DNA of 64,000 bases from Combretum micranthum (lineage: Eukaryota > Streptophyta > Magnoliopsida > Myrtales > Combretaceae). Below are positions 11,987-23,000 of this stretch, one piece after another. A model generated the notes under the pieces. That model made no database searches, was not told the origin of the DNA, and saw only the letters and a list, made by a program, of their open reading frames with translations. Both the position numbers and the translations under genes were made by a program. The DNA is taken from NCBI GenBank assembly GCA_024138025.1, contig JAMXBD010004354.1:1-64000 (forward strand), written 5' to 3'. Position 1 is the first letter of the stretch, and each line of letters starts with the position of its first letter.

Positions 11987-13497
11987 TCACAAGTTCTTTT
12001 TCTCTTCGTTTCTACTCCAAATCTCCATTTAGGTGATGATTCCAAGCTTTGTTCTTACATTATCTTGTAATGGCAAGACCATTCTTATGTGTTTTCCACC
12101 TTAAATCCCAATGAGCAAATGCTACGGATAGGAAAACACTAATACAAGAATATCAAGACATCACAAAAAGTAGATCTTGTGTTTAATGAAATTTTTGTTG
12201 AGATAATATCATGTTCATGCATGTAAAGTAGAGATCTTGCATGGAAAGTTTGTGTTCATGTCATTAAACTCATGTTCATGCACTATAAGTGGTAGATCTA
12301 GTGTTTAGACGCTCACACTTTTATTGATATTTATGTTTATGTGGATATTTTGAACTTTCATGCATTAATGATCATAAAAGATTAGCCTTGCATGTATATA
12401 GATGTGTTAGATGATAGATCTTTATGGATATAGGACAAGGAACTTGAAAAAGAAAAGACTTTGTTAGAAATGTCTAGTGGAAAATTTGAATGATTTTTGA
12501 AACCTACTTTAAAGACCCTTGAAACCACTTTGAAACTCATATTTTTCATGAAAAATGAAAGGTATATGTAATAGGTATCTCTAAGGAATGATTTTCACAA
12601 GTTAAAATGAGTTTAGGCATGAGTAATGTATAAAACAAGTAATGGAATTAAAATGGAAAATTTTGAGTTAGTGATCAAATTATCAAATTCGTAATTTGAG
12701 ATGATGCATATGTAATCACCTAGTATTTGAGTTCAAATTGCAAGTTTTATGTGTTAAATGAAGTCCTTAAACAATAGATATAGTAAAGCTTCAAATTTTG
12801 ATGCATTAAACAAGTTTTCTCATAAGAAATATGCAAGAAATGAAAATTTCCAAAATTCGGATTTTTGTGAAAAACTTGTTTAAAAACATATTTGCAATGT
12901 GAAAAATGTGAATTTCTATGCGTAAATGAAGGTCTTGGATAGTATAGATGATGAAGACTCATTTTTATTTAGATAGCAAGTAAATTCTAAGAATAAAATC
13001 CTAAAACCCTAGGAAATGCAAAATTAGAAAGAATAGATTTTTAAGAAGTGACTATTGTGGAGTCTTATAATAATTAGGAGTTCTTAAGAGTTCATTATCA
13101 AAAATCATCAATATCATGCATATATTGAGCTCATTACATGACATTCATACTAGGAATTCATTCATATTCCATCTATACATGAATCATCAACTAGACACAT
13201 TTTTACCAAATGCAAAACAATTTTTTGGAATGGAAAAGTTACAGAACAGATCTGATCCCTCTGTTCCATGCCTTAATATTTTCAAAACTTAAAAATAATA
13301 TTAGAAATAGATAGATCTTTCGAAGTAGATAGAAATTGATATAAAATTTGCGAAATTCCGAGTTAAAATGACCAAGTTATGGCCGTTTTAAGTTAGAACT
13401 TCTGCAGATAGCGAGAATCACGATTTTGTTTAGTCTAGATGTATAGTTTGAATTAGTTAAGTGATGAGATTCTTATTAGGTTATTCTTATTTGGTAG

Positions 13498-13566
13498 GTG
13501 ATCCCAAGCACGACGATACCCTACCACCTGACTACTACTATTAAGAGACCGGCGTACCATGGCCGA
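13498..13566 (+). promoter_or_regulatory. Candidate LTR mini-exon ending in ATGGCCGA before a GTGAGT donor (family E)
   Basis: An acceptor-like TTTGGTAG precedes 13498. The 69-base segment ends ACCATGGCCGA and is followed by GTGAGT at 13567. The ATG (13559-13561) has a good plant initiation context. The same module occurs in every other LTR family here; see the entry at 45345. Splicing is inferred from sequence only. Confidence 0.5.
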
Positions 13567-13888
13567 GTGAGTATCACTTCTGATTTCAGTTATCGCTTGT
13601 GATTGTAATTATAGTTGCACTAGTTGCTAAGCAAAGATAAAAAGAATGATTATGCATGATGGGGTTAGTTGGGAATTATAATTTTTTGCTGCTGATATGT
13701 GAAGTTGAAATTTAAAGAATATCGAAGCCGGGTGATAATTCATTGCTTGTATATAGAGGAGCTAGAATTGATTGTTTGCTAATATTGCTTGGCCACCTAA
13801 AAGAATTGAACTAATCGATTATTAGACATTCAATATAAATTCGAACTCATTCATATCACAATGGGGATGGAGCATTAGCATTTGTTGC

Positions 13889-13976
13889 TTTTTCGTGATC
13901 TATAAAACGAATATGTTGGTTAATCGTGATCCATAAAACGAATATATTGGTTAATCGTGATCCATAAAACGAGTTA
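13889..13976 (+). repeat. Minisatellite, about 31-bp unit, about three copies
   Basis: Units share 'cgtgatccataaaacga' with 'atattggttaat' linkers. The array lies between the candidate exon and the conserved 'gggatggagggtgcaa' stretch, where other LTR families carry unrelated short tandem repeats. Confidence 0.85.
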
Positions 13977-15554
13977 ATGTTCAGTTGACCGTGAGCTTAA
14001 ACGGCATCGTACCGCAGGATTCGTTAATCTGCTAACCCGGGATGGAGGGTGCAAGTCTATCCACATATGATTTCCGGTTGGTCATATGTTTGTGAAATTC
14101 ACGTGTTTTATGCATTTCACTTGATTGAATAATCACTTGCGTGAATGATTTGTCTTAATTGTGATATGGAAGTTTTCATTCACTAAGCTAGTTAGCTTAC
14201 GCCCCTATAGTTTTTACTTGTTGCAGCATGAATTCATTTGGCTTAGGCCAAGACAGGCTACAGCTCAGGTACCGGAGCTAGGAGTTTCCCTTAGAAGTTT
14301 ACTTCGATTTTGTTTAGACTTCCATTGGAAACTAAAGGACTCTGGATGACTGTAATGGACTTAATATTATTTTGCGGGGGCATGCCCCTTAGACTTTGTA
14401 ATTTATATATGTGTTTTGGTTTATTGTCTATGGCTAATGAATGCCACATTAAACTTCTTAACTCCATTGATTAGAGTATTCTATTGTCGTAAAGGGACGC
14501 TTTACATCTATACAAGACTCCCGAAGGGCTCGGATAGAAATTCGAGAGTCTTATATAGTATGTGGCGGGCTGTTACGTTTAGGATGCCCCTATGGGGCGT
14601 GAAACACACCATGGTCATGTAAAGTTATATGACATGAGAAGAAGAAAACAATAGGAAACGTTTACTTAAAGAAGGCTTTGGTAGTGTTTTGTGGTTATGG
14701 GTTTGTTGTTGGTAGAAAATGGTTTTGTGATTATTTTGAGAGAGTTTTGAGAGGATATTTGGAGAGAGTTTTGAGAGGAGAATTTGAGAGAGTTTTTGTA
14801 GAGAATTTGTAAGTACTAAATGTGTGAAAGAGAAGGGGGGTATTTATAGGAAAATGTCGAGTGATTTTTGAGTGATTTAAATAAAGATAAAATAAAACAA
14901 ATTGAGAGGGCTTGAGGGGGAGGGGGCGCCGGCCATAGAGAGTAGAGGAGGGAGGAGAGAGTTTATTTTGTATTTTGTGGATTAAATGAAGTAATAAGTA
15001 AGGTAGATGTGAAATAAAGTTATGGGAAAGGTAAAAAGTAAAGGTTATAGGTTATGGTGTTTGTAAGAGTAAGTGTAAGGAAAAGTAGAGATAAAATAGT
15101 AGTGTAGAATAGTAGTGAATAGTGTAATGTAAAGTAAATATGACTAATAAAGTACCGATATTAAGAAAATACACGTATAATTGCGATATCTGTTATTTTT
15201 ACTTACCAAAAAATTATAAAACTGATATTTTTGAAAACTTTATATTTTTACGAGTTTAACGGTATATTCGGAATATTTTTACTATTATGAGCCCCGAGAC
15301 ACGTTTTTCAAGGACTGTGTCCAATCGGGTTCAAGACGATTTGCGGTTTTTCTAATATGATCTTTTTAAGCTTCCTCAGGTAATTACGCACTATTCTACA
15401 ATCTAAACTCTTACTTACTTTCTCTGAGTTGCTTATTCGGGATTGCCGAACTTAAGCTATTACGTCTAACTAGGGTTTTGTTGACTTTAGAGTTCCGGTT
15501 GATTCCAGATTAAGGTTTTAGGCTAAACGATTCCAAAAAATTTAGGGGTTTACA

Positions 15555-16245
15555 CAAATTGTGTGAATTAAATAATTTTAAAAAGATAAATTTTGTTAGT
15601 GTGTAGTGTGGCCGGCATGAATGAGGAGAGGGGAGAGAGAGTGTGTTTTGATTTGTTTTGTATTTTTATTAATTTAAAGTAATAAGTTGTAAGGTTTGAT
15701 GTGAATGAAGATGTATTGGAAAAGTAAAAGGTAGAGAATATGAATGTAGAGTGTAAGAATAGGTATAGAAAAAATAGAAATAGGTGAATAGTAGTAAATA
15801 ATGTAAAATAGTACTATGAATATTAAATAAGACAAATTAATACATGTAGTAAAGAAAATACACATAATGAAGCTATATGTGATATTTTTACATACCGAAA
15901 AATTATAAAACTAATATTTTTGAAATCCTTACATTTTTAAGAGGTTATTAGTATTATCAGAATATTTTTATTGCCGGGTGCACTAGGGCATGGTTTTCGA
16001 AATCTAATCCTGTTTAGATCCGAAAGACACTAAAAATTATCGAATCTAATATTTTTAGGCTTTCTTATATTATTACAAACTATTTTTCATAATTATTTCG
16101 ATTTCATTGTTTAGGGTTAAGAACACGAGATTACCGAATCTAAATCTATTAGGGTTTGATATAGATTTGTTGACCTTAGTATTTCCAGTTGACTTTCGGT
16201 TTATAGTTCAAACATAAATTGTATCATAAAATCTAGGAGATTACA
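15555..16245 (-). repeat. U3-end remnant of a C/D-like LTR
   Basis: The minus-strand sequence resembles the U3 end of LTRs C and D: 'ccggc...' near 15612, the '...tacataccgaaaaatta' block near 15890, the '...gtttaggg..gaacacgagattaccgaatc' block near 16115, and a terminal GGAGATTACA that ends at 16245. It abuts the integrase frame at 16246, so this LTR appears to have inserted into that pol gene. Its other part was displaced or lost where the A-like LTR joins at 15554. Confidence 0.7.
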
Positions 16246-16972
16246 ATAGCTTTAAAAATAGTTCAACTAGTAAGTCACCCTTTAAGGTTTTGTATGGCTA
16301 CAATCGAACCATTCCTTTAGGTATGATATCTAAACCAATAGCAAAGGATGAAAGTTTAACTGGAGTTGAAAGATCCCAGGAGATCCAAAAGATTCATGTG
16401 AAAGCCACTAAACAACTTAAGAAGACTGTTGAAAGGAAGAAATTTTGGGAAACAAGCACAAAAAGGCTAAGGTTTTTAATCAAGGGGATTTGGTATGGAT
16501 TCATCTTAGCAAGGATAGGTTCCCTCATAAGAAATATCAGAAGCTATCTCTTAGAGCAGATGGTCTATTCAAAGTGTTAGAAAGAGTCAACGACAACGCC
16601 TACCAATTGGAGTTACAAGGCGATTATGGTGTGTCTGCTACTTTTAATGTTTCTAATATTTCACCTTACATGTATGAAGATTTTCATGAAGACACCTCAG
16701 ATTTGAGGGCAAATCTTCCCCAAGCCAGTGAAGATGATGGGAATCAGACTATGGTCATAGGTCCAACTACCCGAGCTCGAGCTAGAGAACTTCAGAATTT
16801 GGCTTTATGGGTGCTTAGAGATCATATGGAGTCAGATGACATTCAATGGAGTAGATCCTATCTATTACATACTGATCTTAACTTCAAGTATTTTTGCATT
16901 CAAATCTCAGAAGCTATAGAAGCAAATCCATCTTGTTTTGAGTTCAACACCAACATAATACTGGTAGTGTAG
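16246..16972 (+). pseudogene. C-terminal fragment of a Ty3/gypsy pol polyprotein (integrase end)
   Basis: The first frame reads YNSF..S.SKSPFKVLYGYN, the end of the integrase core, and an amphipathic KATKQLKKTVERKK helix. After a frameshift near 16440 the second frame continues with the integrase C-terminal GPY/F-type module: KVFNQGDLVWIHL, KDRFP, DGLFKVLERVNDNAYQLEL and ATFNVSNISPY. It then gives the common tail DLRANLPQ and GPTTRARARELQNL, with a stop at 16972. Integrase inserts element cDNA into nuclear DNA. Only the last part of pol is present because the inverted LTR ending at 16245 cuts it. No chromodomain was recognised. This is the only pol sequence I found in the window. It belongs to a different, plus-strand and probably older element. 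Confidence 0.9.
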
Positions 16973-17530
16973 GAAGCTGGTGTGCCCTAACGCTAGCAAT
17001 GCAACAGGCTGTGTTTGAAGCATTGCAAACCATAGGCGTAGGAGAAGGCGTAGTAGCCTCGGGTCTTCTGTTCTCAATCTAACATCGGTGGTATAGGAAT
17101 TAAACACCAACAGCATTTGACATATACTAGCAATGTTGGAACAAAATCAACGTATAGTGTTGAAGCAATACCACCTTCTAAACCAGCAGTATAGCGGTGG
17201 AGTAGAGCATTTGTTTAGTTTTTTTTCTCTTTTTTTTAGCATCTTTTGTTCTTCTTTAGGTTAGTTATAAATAGTCCTTTGTAAGAACCATTAAAAACAA
17301 TTTTTGCTTCATATTACCGATATTGGAGAATTTTCTCTATTCCAACTCTTATCAATTCTATCGAATTGTGGTGAGTTATCTTTCGTTCTTATCAATCTGT
17401 TGATTCTAGTGAACCCCCATTCCGTCTTGTTTATGAGTTGCATTAGACGAGAGAGAGTACATTTTGAGTTAATCCCGGTGCATTATATCCGAATCAATGT
17501 CGATCACATCCATTCCATATTCCAAATCTA
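16973..17530 (+). repeat. 3' untranslated region and probable 3' LTR remnant of the pol-bearing element
   Basis: Downstream of the pol stop are recurring 'ggtagtgtagg / ggtggtatagg / agcggtggagtag' words. A TATA box (TATAAATAG, 17266-17274) follows, then the 'cctttgtaagaaccatt' pattern common just after the TATA box of short plant gypsy LTRs, and a 'gaacccccattccgtcttg' stretch. Exact LTR borders could not be set and no TSD was seen. Confidence 0.55.
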
Positions 17531-18140
17531 GAATAAAAAAACACATAAAAATCCAAACTTTACATAAAGCTTTTAACTTTGGCATCTAATTGTGTCTTAG
17601 GCATATCATATGGCTATGAACCGTGTTGGTTGCTTGGCTAAATTCAAGATAATAATTTGTATTTGTTGCATTAGTTTCTAAGTTGTATGTATATTTCTTA
17701 TTGCTTGATCATGTGCATATGTTTTCGGTTTGGCGTACTGGGCGTTTTCACTCATTCCTTTATCATTTTTAAGAACAGGTAAAGATCAAATAGTTTACGA
17801 TTTATCTAGATTCAATGTATATGTGGAGTACGGGGAGGACGTTAGCGGACTTGATTGAGAATAAATAGAACTATGAAAAGTTGTCTTCGAAACTTTTATT
17901 TGATTTATGAGATTCGAAAATATCTTTGTTTAAGTTTTAGTTGTAATGAGTTGGCTTTGGTTTTTTATGTCAACTAGTTATGAAGATGTTTTAGTTTTAT
18001 GATGTTATAAAAGTATCCTTATATGAGAGTTTTGAAGGTATATATTGTAAAGTACAAATAAATAATTCATAGTGAAGGATATATATGTAATAAAATGTTG
18101 TTAAGAGGGTAATTTTGTCCTTGAATAGATGATTTTGGAC
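17531..18140 (+). repeat. Old LTR-like remnant
   Basis: There is no open frame. The order 'ggcgtactgggcgttttcactcatt' (split here as ggcgtactgggcg, then cactcattcc) followed about 30 bases later by 'aacaggtaaagatc' and a 'ggacttgattgag' stretch resembles the 3' part of plant gypsy LTRs. Borders and family are unknown. Confidence 0.35.
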
Positions 18141-19088
18141 CCAAGGATGTTTCGTGCCAATCAACAAACAAACTTTGGCTTAGGCCGACATCTAAGCCGG
18201 TAGCCTAAAATCCTAAGCTGTTGGCCTATGTCCAAGGATGACGACCGATAGCACCAGCTTTGGAGTTTTTGGAGTTGTTGAAGAAATTAGCTATAAGCCA
18301 GCATGAAGGCTGCCGGCATACACATCAAAGCTATCAGTGTTAGAATCAAGGTTGCCGGCATAGTAGCCGGCCTATGTCTACGTTACTCCTAAGCCAAAGT
18401 TGAGTTTTTCCTAAGCTAGGATTGCATTTTTCCTAAGCTAATTCTTTCTATAAATAAACCCTAGATCCCAAGAATTTGTCACACTTCTTCGTCAACTAAA
18501 CTCAAGGTATGTAGGTCTAATCTTGGTCTTTTCAATTCCTTTCCTTAGATAGATAAATCTAATTCTAGTTTTAGATACGTTTGAAGGAGATTTAGGAGTG
18601 AAATCCTAAATCAGATTTGGAGGATTTCAGTTTCAAATCAAAGTAAAGGTAAGATTTTTATCCCAGTCTTGTGATATCTAGGATTGTTAGATTATAAGAA
18701 CATGATTATAGCAATAGTATATTATTGGTGACAGAAGAATTGATTGAACGAATTAGGGTTTCCAATGCGAACAGGACCTGCGAGATCTAAGTAAGTATTA
18801 ATATGTTCTTCATCTATGGATTTAAAGTTATGAACTTTCATAGTTGTTTTGCTCATAGAGGATTGTATATGTGTGTGTATGTGTTGTGAAGGGAATTTAT
18901 GGAGATTGTTAAGAACTTTAGAGAAATTGTGAAAAGGGTTTCTGTGAAGTGCAAACGGGATAACAGGTGTGTTGATCTTCAATTAGGTTTATGGAATTAC
19001 GGTTAAGGTTTGATATTGTTATTACAATTGGAATTGATTGCAATATATATATTGTTAAATAGGAGCATTGTGAGATTAAGATTCCTAC
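18141..19088. other. Unassigned repetitive remnant with a TATA-like site
   Basis: No gene was recognised. The stretch 18160-18420 has repeated short words (ggcctatgtc twice, tgccggcat twice, ttttcctaagcta twice) and is richer in GC than its surroundings. TATAAATA at 18449-18456 is followed by a short leader and GGTATGTAG, a possible splice donor, so this could be an old promoter or LTR. The inverted B LTR is inserted at 19088, and the same host sequence resumes at 35857. Confidence 0.3.
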
Positions 19089-20030
19089 TGTCATGCCCTC
19101 AAGGGTACTCTAAACGTGGCAGTCCACTAAGCACAATATTAAAGCCTAGGAATGACCACTTTAGTCATGCGAAGGCTTCCATACTATATACAAGGCGTCT
19201 AACATATGGAGGAGACACATCGGAGTGATACATTTTATATTGATACAACCTGAGTAACAATGTAAAGGAAATACAATTCACTATACTTCAAATATAAATC
19301 ACTATACTTCAATTACAATTCATCCACAGATTTCACTACACAAACTATTACAAGACAATTCACAAAACCTAGTTAATATCTTCAAGCATTCTAATTTCCT
19401 ACTAGAATAGCGAAGACATATTCGACTCGAACCATCTCGGTCCCCACTTAGCATTCTTGAGATAACCTATTCATTCAAACATCTATTGGGGTATAAGCTA
19501 CACTAACTTAGTGAGAATTCCCTTAATTCCATACCATAACCAGCAAGTTATAAATCATCTATATGCTATGCATGAACAAACACATGAGCAGACAATTATT
19601 TATGGGTATTCGAAACCTGCATACAAAACGGATTTACGCCCTCCGTATCTTAGGTTAAGGATGGTATTGAAGTCTACATGACCGCTACTAGTCCCTGAGC
19701 CCTCGGCTCATAGCACTCAACTTGGCTAGGCTCACACATGGAATGCATCCGCGATGCGCCTTAGTTCCCTATGAATGAGCTCTGATACCGGGTCTCATTA
19801 TCCAAATGAGTCCTGGACCATACCGATCGACCTACGTAGAAGTAGCACGCTACCAAATGCAAGATGTCTGATACGATGCATGACCAATTTAATTTTTGCT
19901 TAGGTTAAAATATTCATACATTCTTTAAAGTAACCAACCAATATCATACACATAACAGAAGTAATATGAACAGTGCAGTTATCCAATCGAATCATGATTT
20001 CGATATGTTTTAGTATTCTTTGGCATACAT

Positions 20031-23000
20031 TGTAAGCTCCGGAAAATTTCAATAAATAATTTCAAGATGAACTGCGAAAATAAACCCTAAAAATCACTCC
20101 AAATTAAAACCGAATTTCAACCAGTCTTAAATCACGAACGAATTCAAAAAATTTCCGAATCTTGGGAAAAATAAGAATTCTCAAAAACAAAGTAAGAACT
20201 CAATATACTACAATTCCAAAACCACTACGTACGACAAATTCCATACGTGACTCCGACTTATAAAATCGGGTAATATAAAGCCCAAAAACAAATTATTAAA
20301 AAGTAAATAATGATTGACTTTTGAAAATATAACTCAATTCAAGAATTCCGAAAACATTAAGAGATATTAAATACTTACAAAAATAAAATTTAAAATAAAT
20401 TTCTCAAATTAAATATGTTGTATAAACATAAATATCAGTTTCCAAATTGGCAAAGGTCTAAACCGGAAAATCACCGGAAACCCTAACCGGAATACAATAG
20501 TGTAAGTCCGGCAATCTAGCGCCCCTAACCCTAGAGGCCGAGATGTAGTTTAAATATGTAGAATAGCTCATAGTAATATGAGTTTGTTTAAAAATATCAG
20601 ATTGGTAAATTTTTGACCTATTTCGAACCCGTTCGGATACAGACTTCGAAAAGCGTGTCCCGGGGCTCGAGATATAAAAATATACCAATAGTACCGTTAG
20701 ACTCGTAATTTCATAAGATTTCTAAATATATATATATAATTTTTCGGGTTATAAAAGTTACAGTTATAACCTTTTAATCGTATTTCCATTATTACCGGTA
20801 ATTGATTAGTCTTTTGCACTATTCATTTTTATTTTATTACAAAATTTTATTATTCCTATAAAGTCTTATATTTTTAGATAAATATTTTATATGTTATAGA
20901 AAATTTTGTTTTTCTAAAATTTAGTTCGTTTCGGGTCTTTACGGGATCAGATTCTGTTTAAGACCCGATACTAAATATAAAATAAAATAATTTAATTTAT
21001 AAAAAATATTTTTATTTTCATAAAATAATTTTTTAGAATTTTTCGGGTTATAAAAATATTATTTATAGCCCATATTCGCGTATTTTGATCATACCGGTAA
21101 CATATTTGTTAAAATACTAAAATAATTCAAATAATTATTTAATTTTAATTATGAAAAATCTGCTACAATTATTTGGAATAATTTTTCTAATTTTATTTTA
21201 TTTTGTTTTATTTTATTAAAAAAGTACTCTTACAACCCATACTTTCAAGTACACCTTTCACACATCACTTCTTTTTCACTTCAATCTTTTTACACTTTAT
21301 TATATCAATTCATGGCAGATTTTTGACCCTATTTATGGCTGCCATTGTCCTTCATTTACTCCATTTTGACCAATTTAATTATTTTCTACTCCTTCTTAAG
21401 AAAGTTACATTACACATTAATTATACAATTCAATTTTGAGTCAAATTTCAAACAACACTCTCTCTCCTCTCTCTCTAATTCACGTGGAAGCTGTCCTCCC
21501 TCCCCAAAATCTGCCTTGTTTTATTTTTTTCTTCATTCATTCATTTAATACACTTAATTTCTCTCTCTCCTTCATTTACTCATTCCTTCCTTTTTCATTC
21601 TTTAGTCTTTCTCTCTCATTTTTCCTCTCTTTCTTCTTCATTTCCTCTTGTTCCTCCATGAAAAACAAGCTGCCCCCTTCTTCTTTCATGGCTTCCACAC
21701 TTCATTTTTAAAGATTTCTAAGCCAATCTTCTTCCCAAAGCTCCATAGGTGATATAGGTAAAGTGTAATGGAAGTTTCATGCATCAAATGACCTTCCATA
21801 AGCTTAAAAGCTTAGGATGATGATGCCAAAAATGAAACACTCTCTTCTCCACTTTTATTATCTTGTATTATAGGTATTTTCTTGTTTAAAGTTGTTATAT
21901 TTTGTAGATCTAAATTTTTGTAGCTTTGATTTTCGTTTATGCCATAGATCTTGTTATTTAAGTTGTTATATTTGTTATTTCTTATGATTTATGCATAGAT
22001 CCATCATCCACATGTGTTCATGCACTTATAACTAGTTTAGAAAACTAGATCTAGAGTTTTAAGTTCATAAAATGCATTAGACTTTGTTTTATGTTCATGG
22101 ATGGCTTGTAAAAGCATGATGATAGTAAGAAAGCTTTAGGAAACTCAAGATCTATTGTATTTTCAACAAAAATAATTTTTGAAAATTCGGATGAAAATGG
22201 AGTCATATTTAGAAAAGTTGTTTTTCAACTTCAAAATGTGTATTTTTCATTTAAAATGAAGGGCTTAGGGTATAGATACCATAAATGAAAGATTTTGATA
22301 AGTAAAGTTTAGATCTATGATGTTTATAACTTATTACCATGCATTTGTTTTATGTTTATGTTCATGTTAAGTATAGATCCTAGTTTTGAACTCAAACAAA
22401 ATTGTGAAATTCGTATTTTGGCAAGACCCCCATTTAAAAACCACTTTCCAAGTGTTAAAATGTAATTTTTACTTAAGAAAATGAAGGCTTAATATATGTA
22501 TATCATCAAGACTTCTTTCTACAAGAATCAAAAGTGATTTTCAAAAAAAAATTATATTTTCGGATTTTGGCCAAGGCCTATTTTAAAAACATGTTTTCCA
22601 ACTCAAAAATGAAGTTTTTATTCAAGAAATGAAAGGCTCATAATATATGATAGGTAAGGAATGGATTTTCATAAGCTTAGATAGATTTTATCAAAAGATA
22701 TGACCACAAATAAATTTTCTAAATTCGGATCCCAACCAAGACCAATTTTGAAAACCCATTTATCAACTCCAAAACTCATGTTTTATGCGAAAAATGAAGT
22801 ATATAGGTAATAGATATCATTAAGCAATGATTTTTACAAGTTAAAATGAGTTTAGGCATGAGTAATGTGTAAAACAAGTAATGGAATTAAAATGGAAAAT
22901 TTTGAGTTAGTGATCAAATTGTCAAATTCGTAATTTGAGATGATGCATATGTAATCACTTAGTATTTGAACTCAAATTGCAAGTTTTATGTGTTAAATGA

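Larger units (their letters stand above)
11183..14604 (+). mobile_element. Solo LTR, family E, TSD CACAC
   Basis: The 3422-bp LTR starts TGTAAACCTCGG and ends CCTATGGGGCGTGAAA (the final ACA is mutated to AAA). It is flanked by CACAC at 11178-11182 and 14605-14609. It has a TATA-like element at 11866-11873, an (AC)n run, the conserved 'gaccaagttatggccgtttta' motif near 13370, a candidate ATG exon (13498-13566), a 31-bp minisatellite and the '...cactaagctag' island near 14180. No interior or second LTR is present, so it is a recombination product. Its middle (about 12600-12850) is closely related to the B LTR (about 22850-23100) although the ends differ, so E may be a recombinant family. Confidence 0.93.
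10292..15554 (-). repeat. Truncated A-like LTR, interrupted by solo LTR E
   Basis: Two pieces (10292-11182 and 14610-15554) together match the part of a reversed A LTR from the 'aagtaaaacaatgtc' region to the terminal GGGGTTTACA. The left part of the LTR (its 3' end, about 1.6 kb) is missing at the 10291 junction, so no TSD can be found on that side. The interruption is the solo LTR at 11183-14604. The equivalent uninterrupted site is visible at 8930-8950 in the sister LTR. Confidence 0.85.

Noticed and set aside
16907..17116. 69-codon minus-strand frame
   Set aside because: It is antisense to the pol C-terminus and 3' untranslated region, with no supporting motif.
21203..21711. Several Ser/Phe/Leu-rich plus-strand frames
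   Set aside because: They overlap the CT-rich leader of LTR B. Low-complexity TTC/CTC runs give Ser/Phe/Leu codons, and there is no conserved start or frame among B copies.
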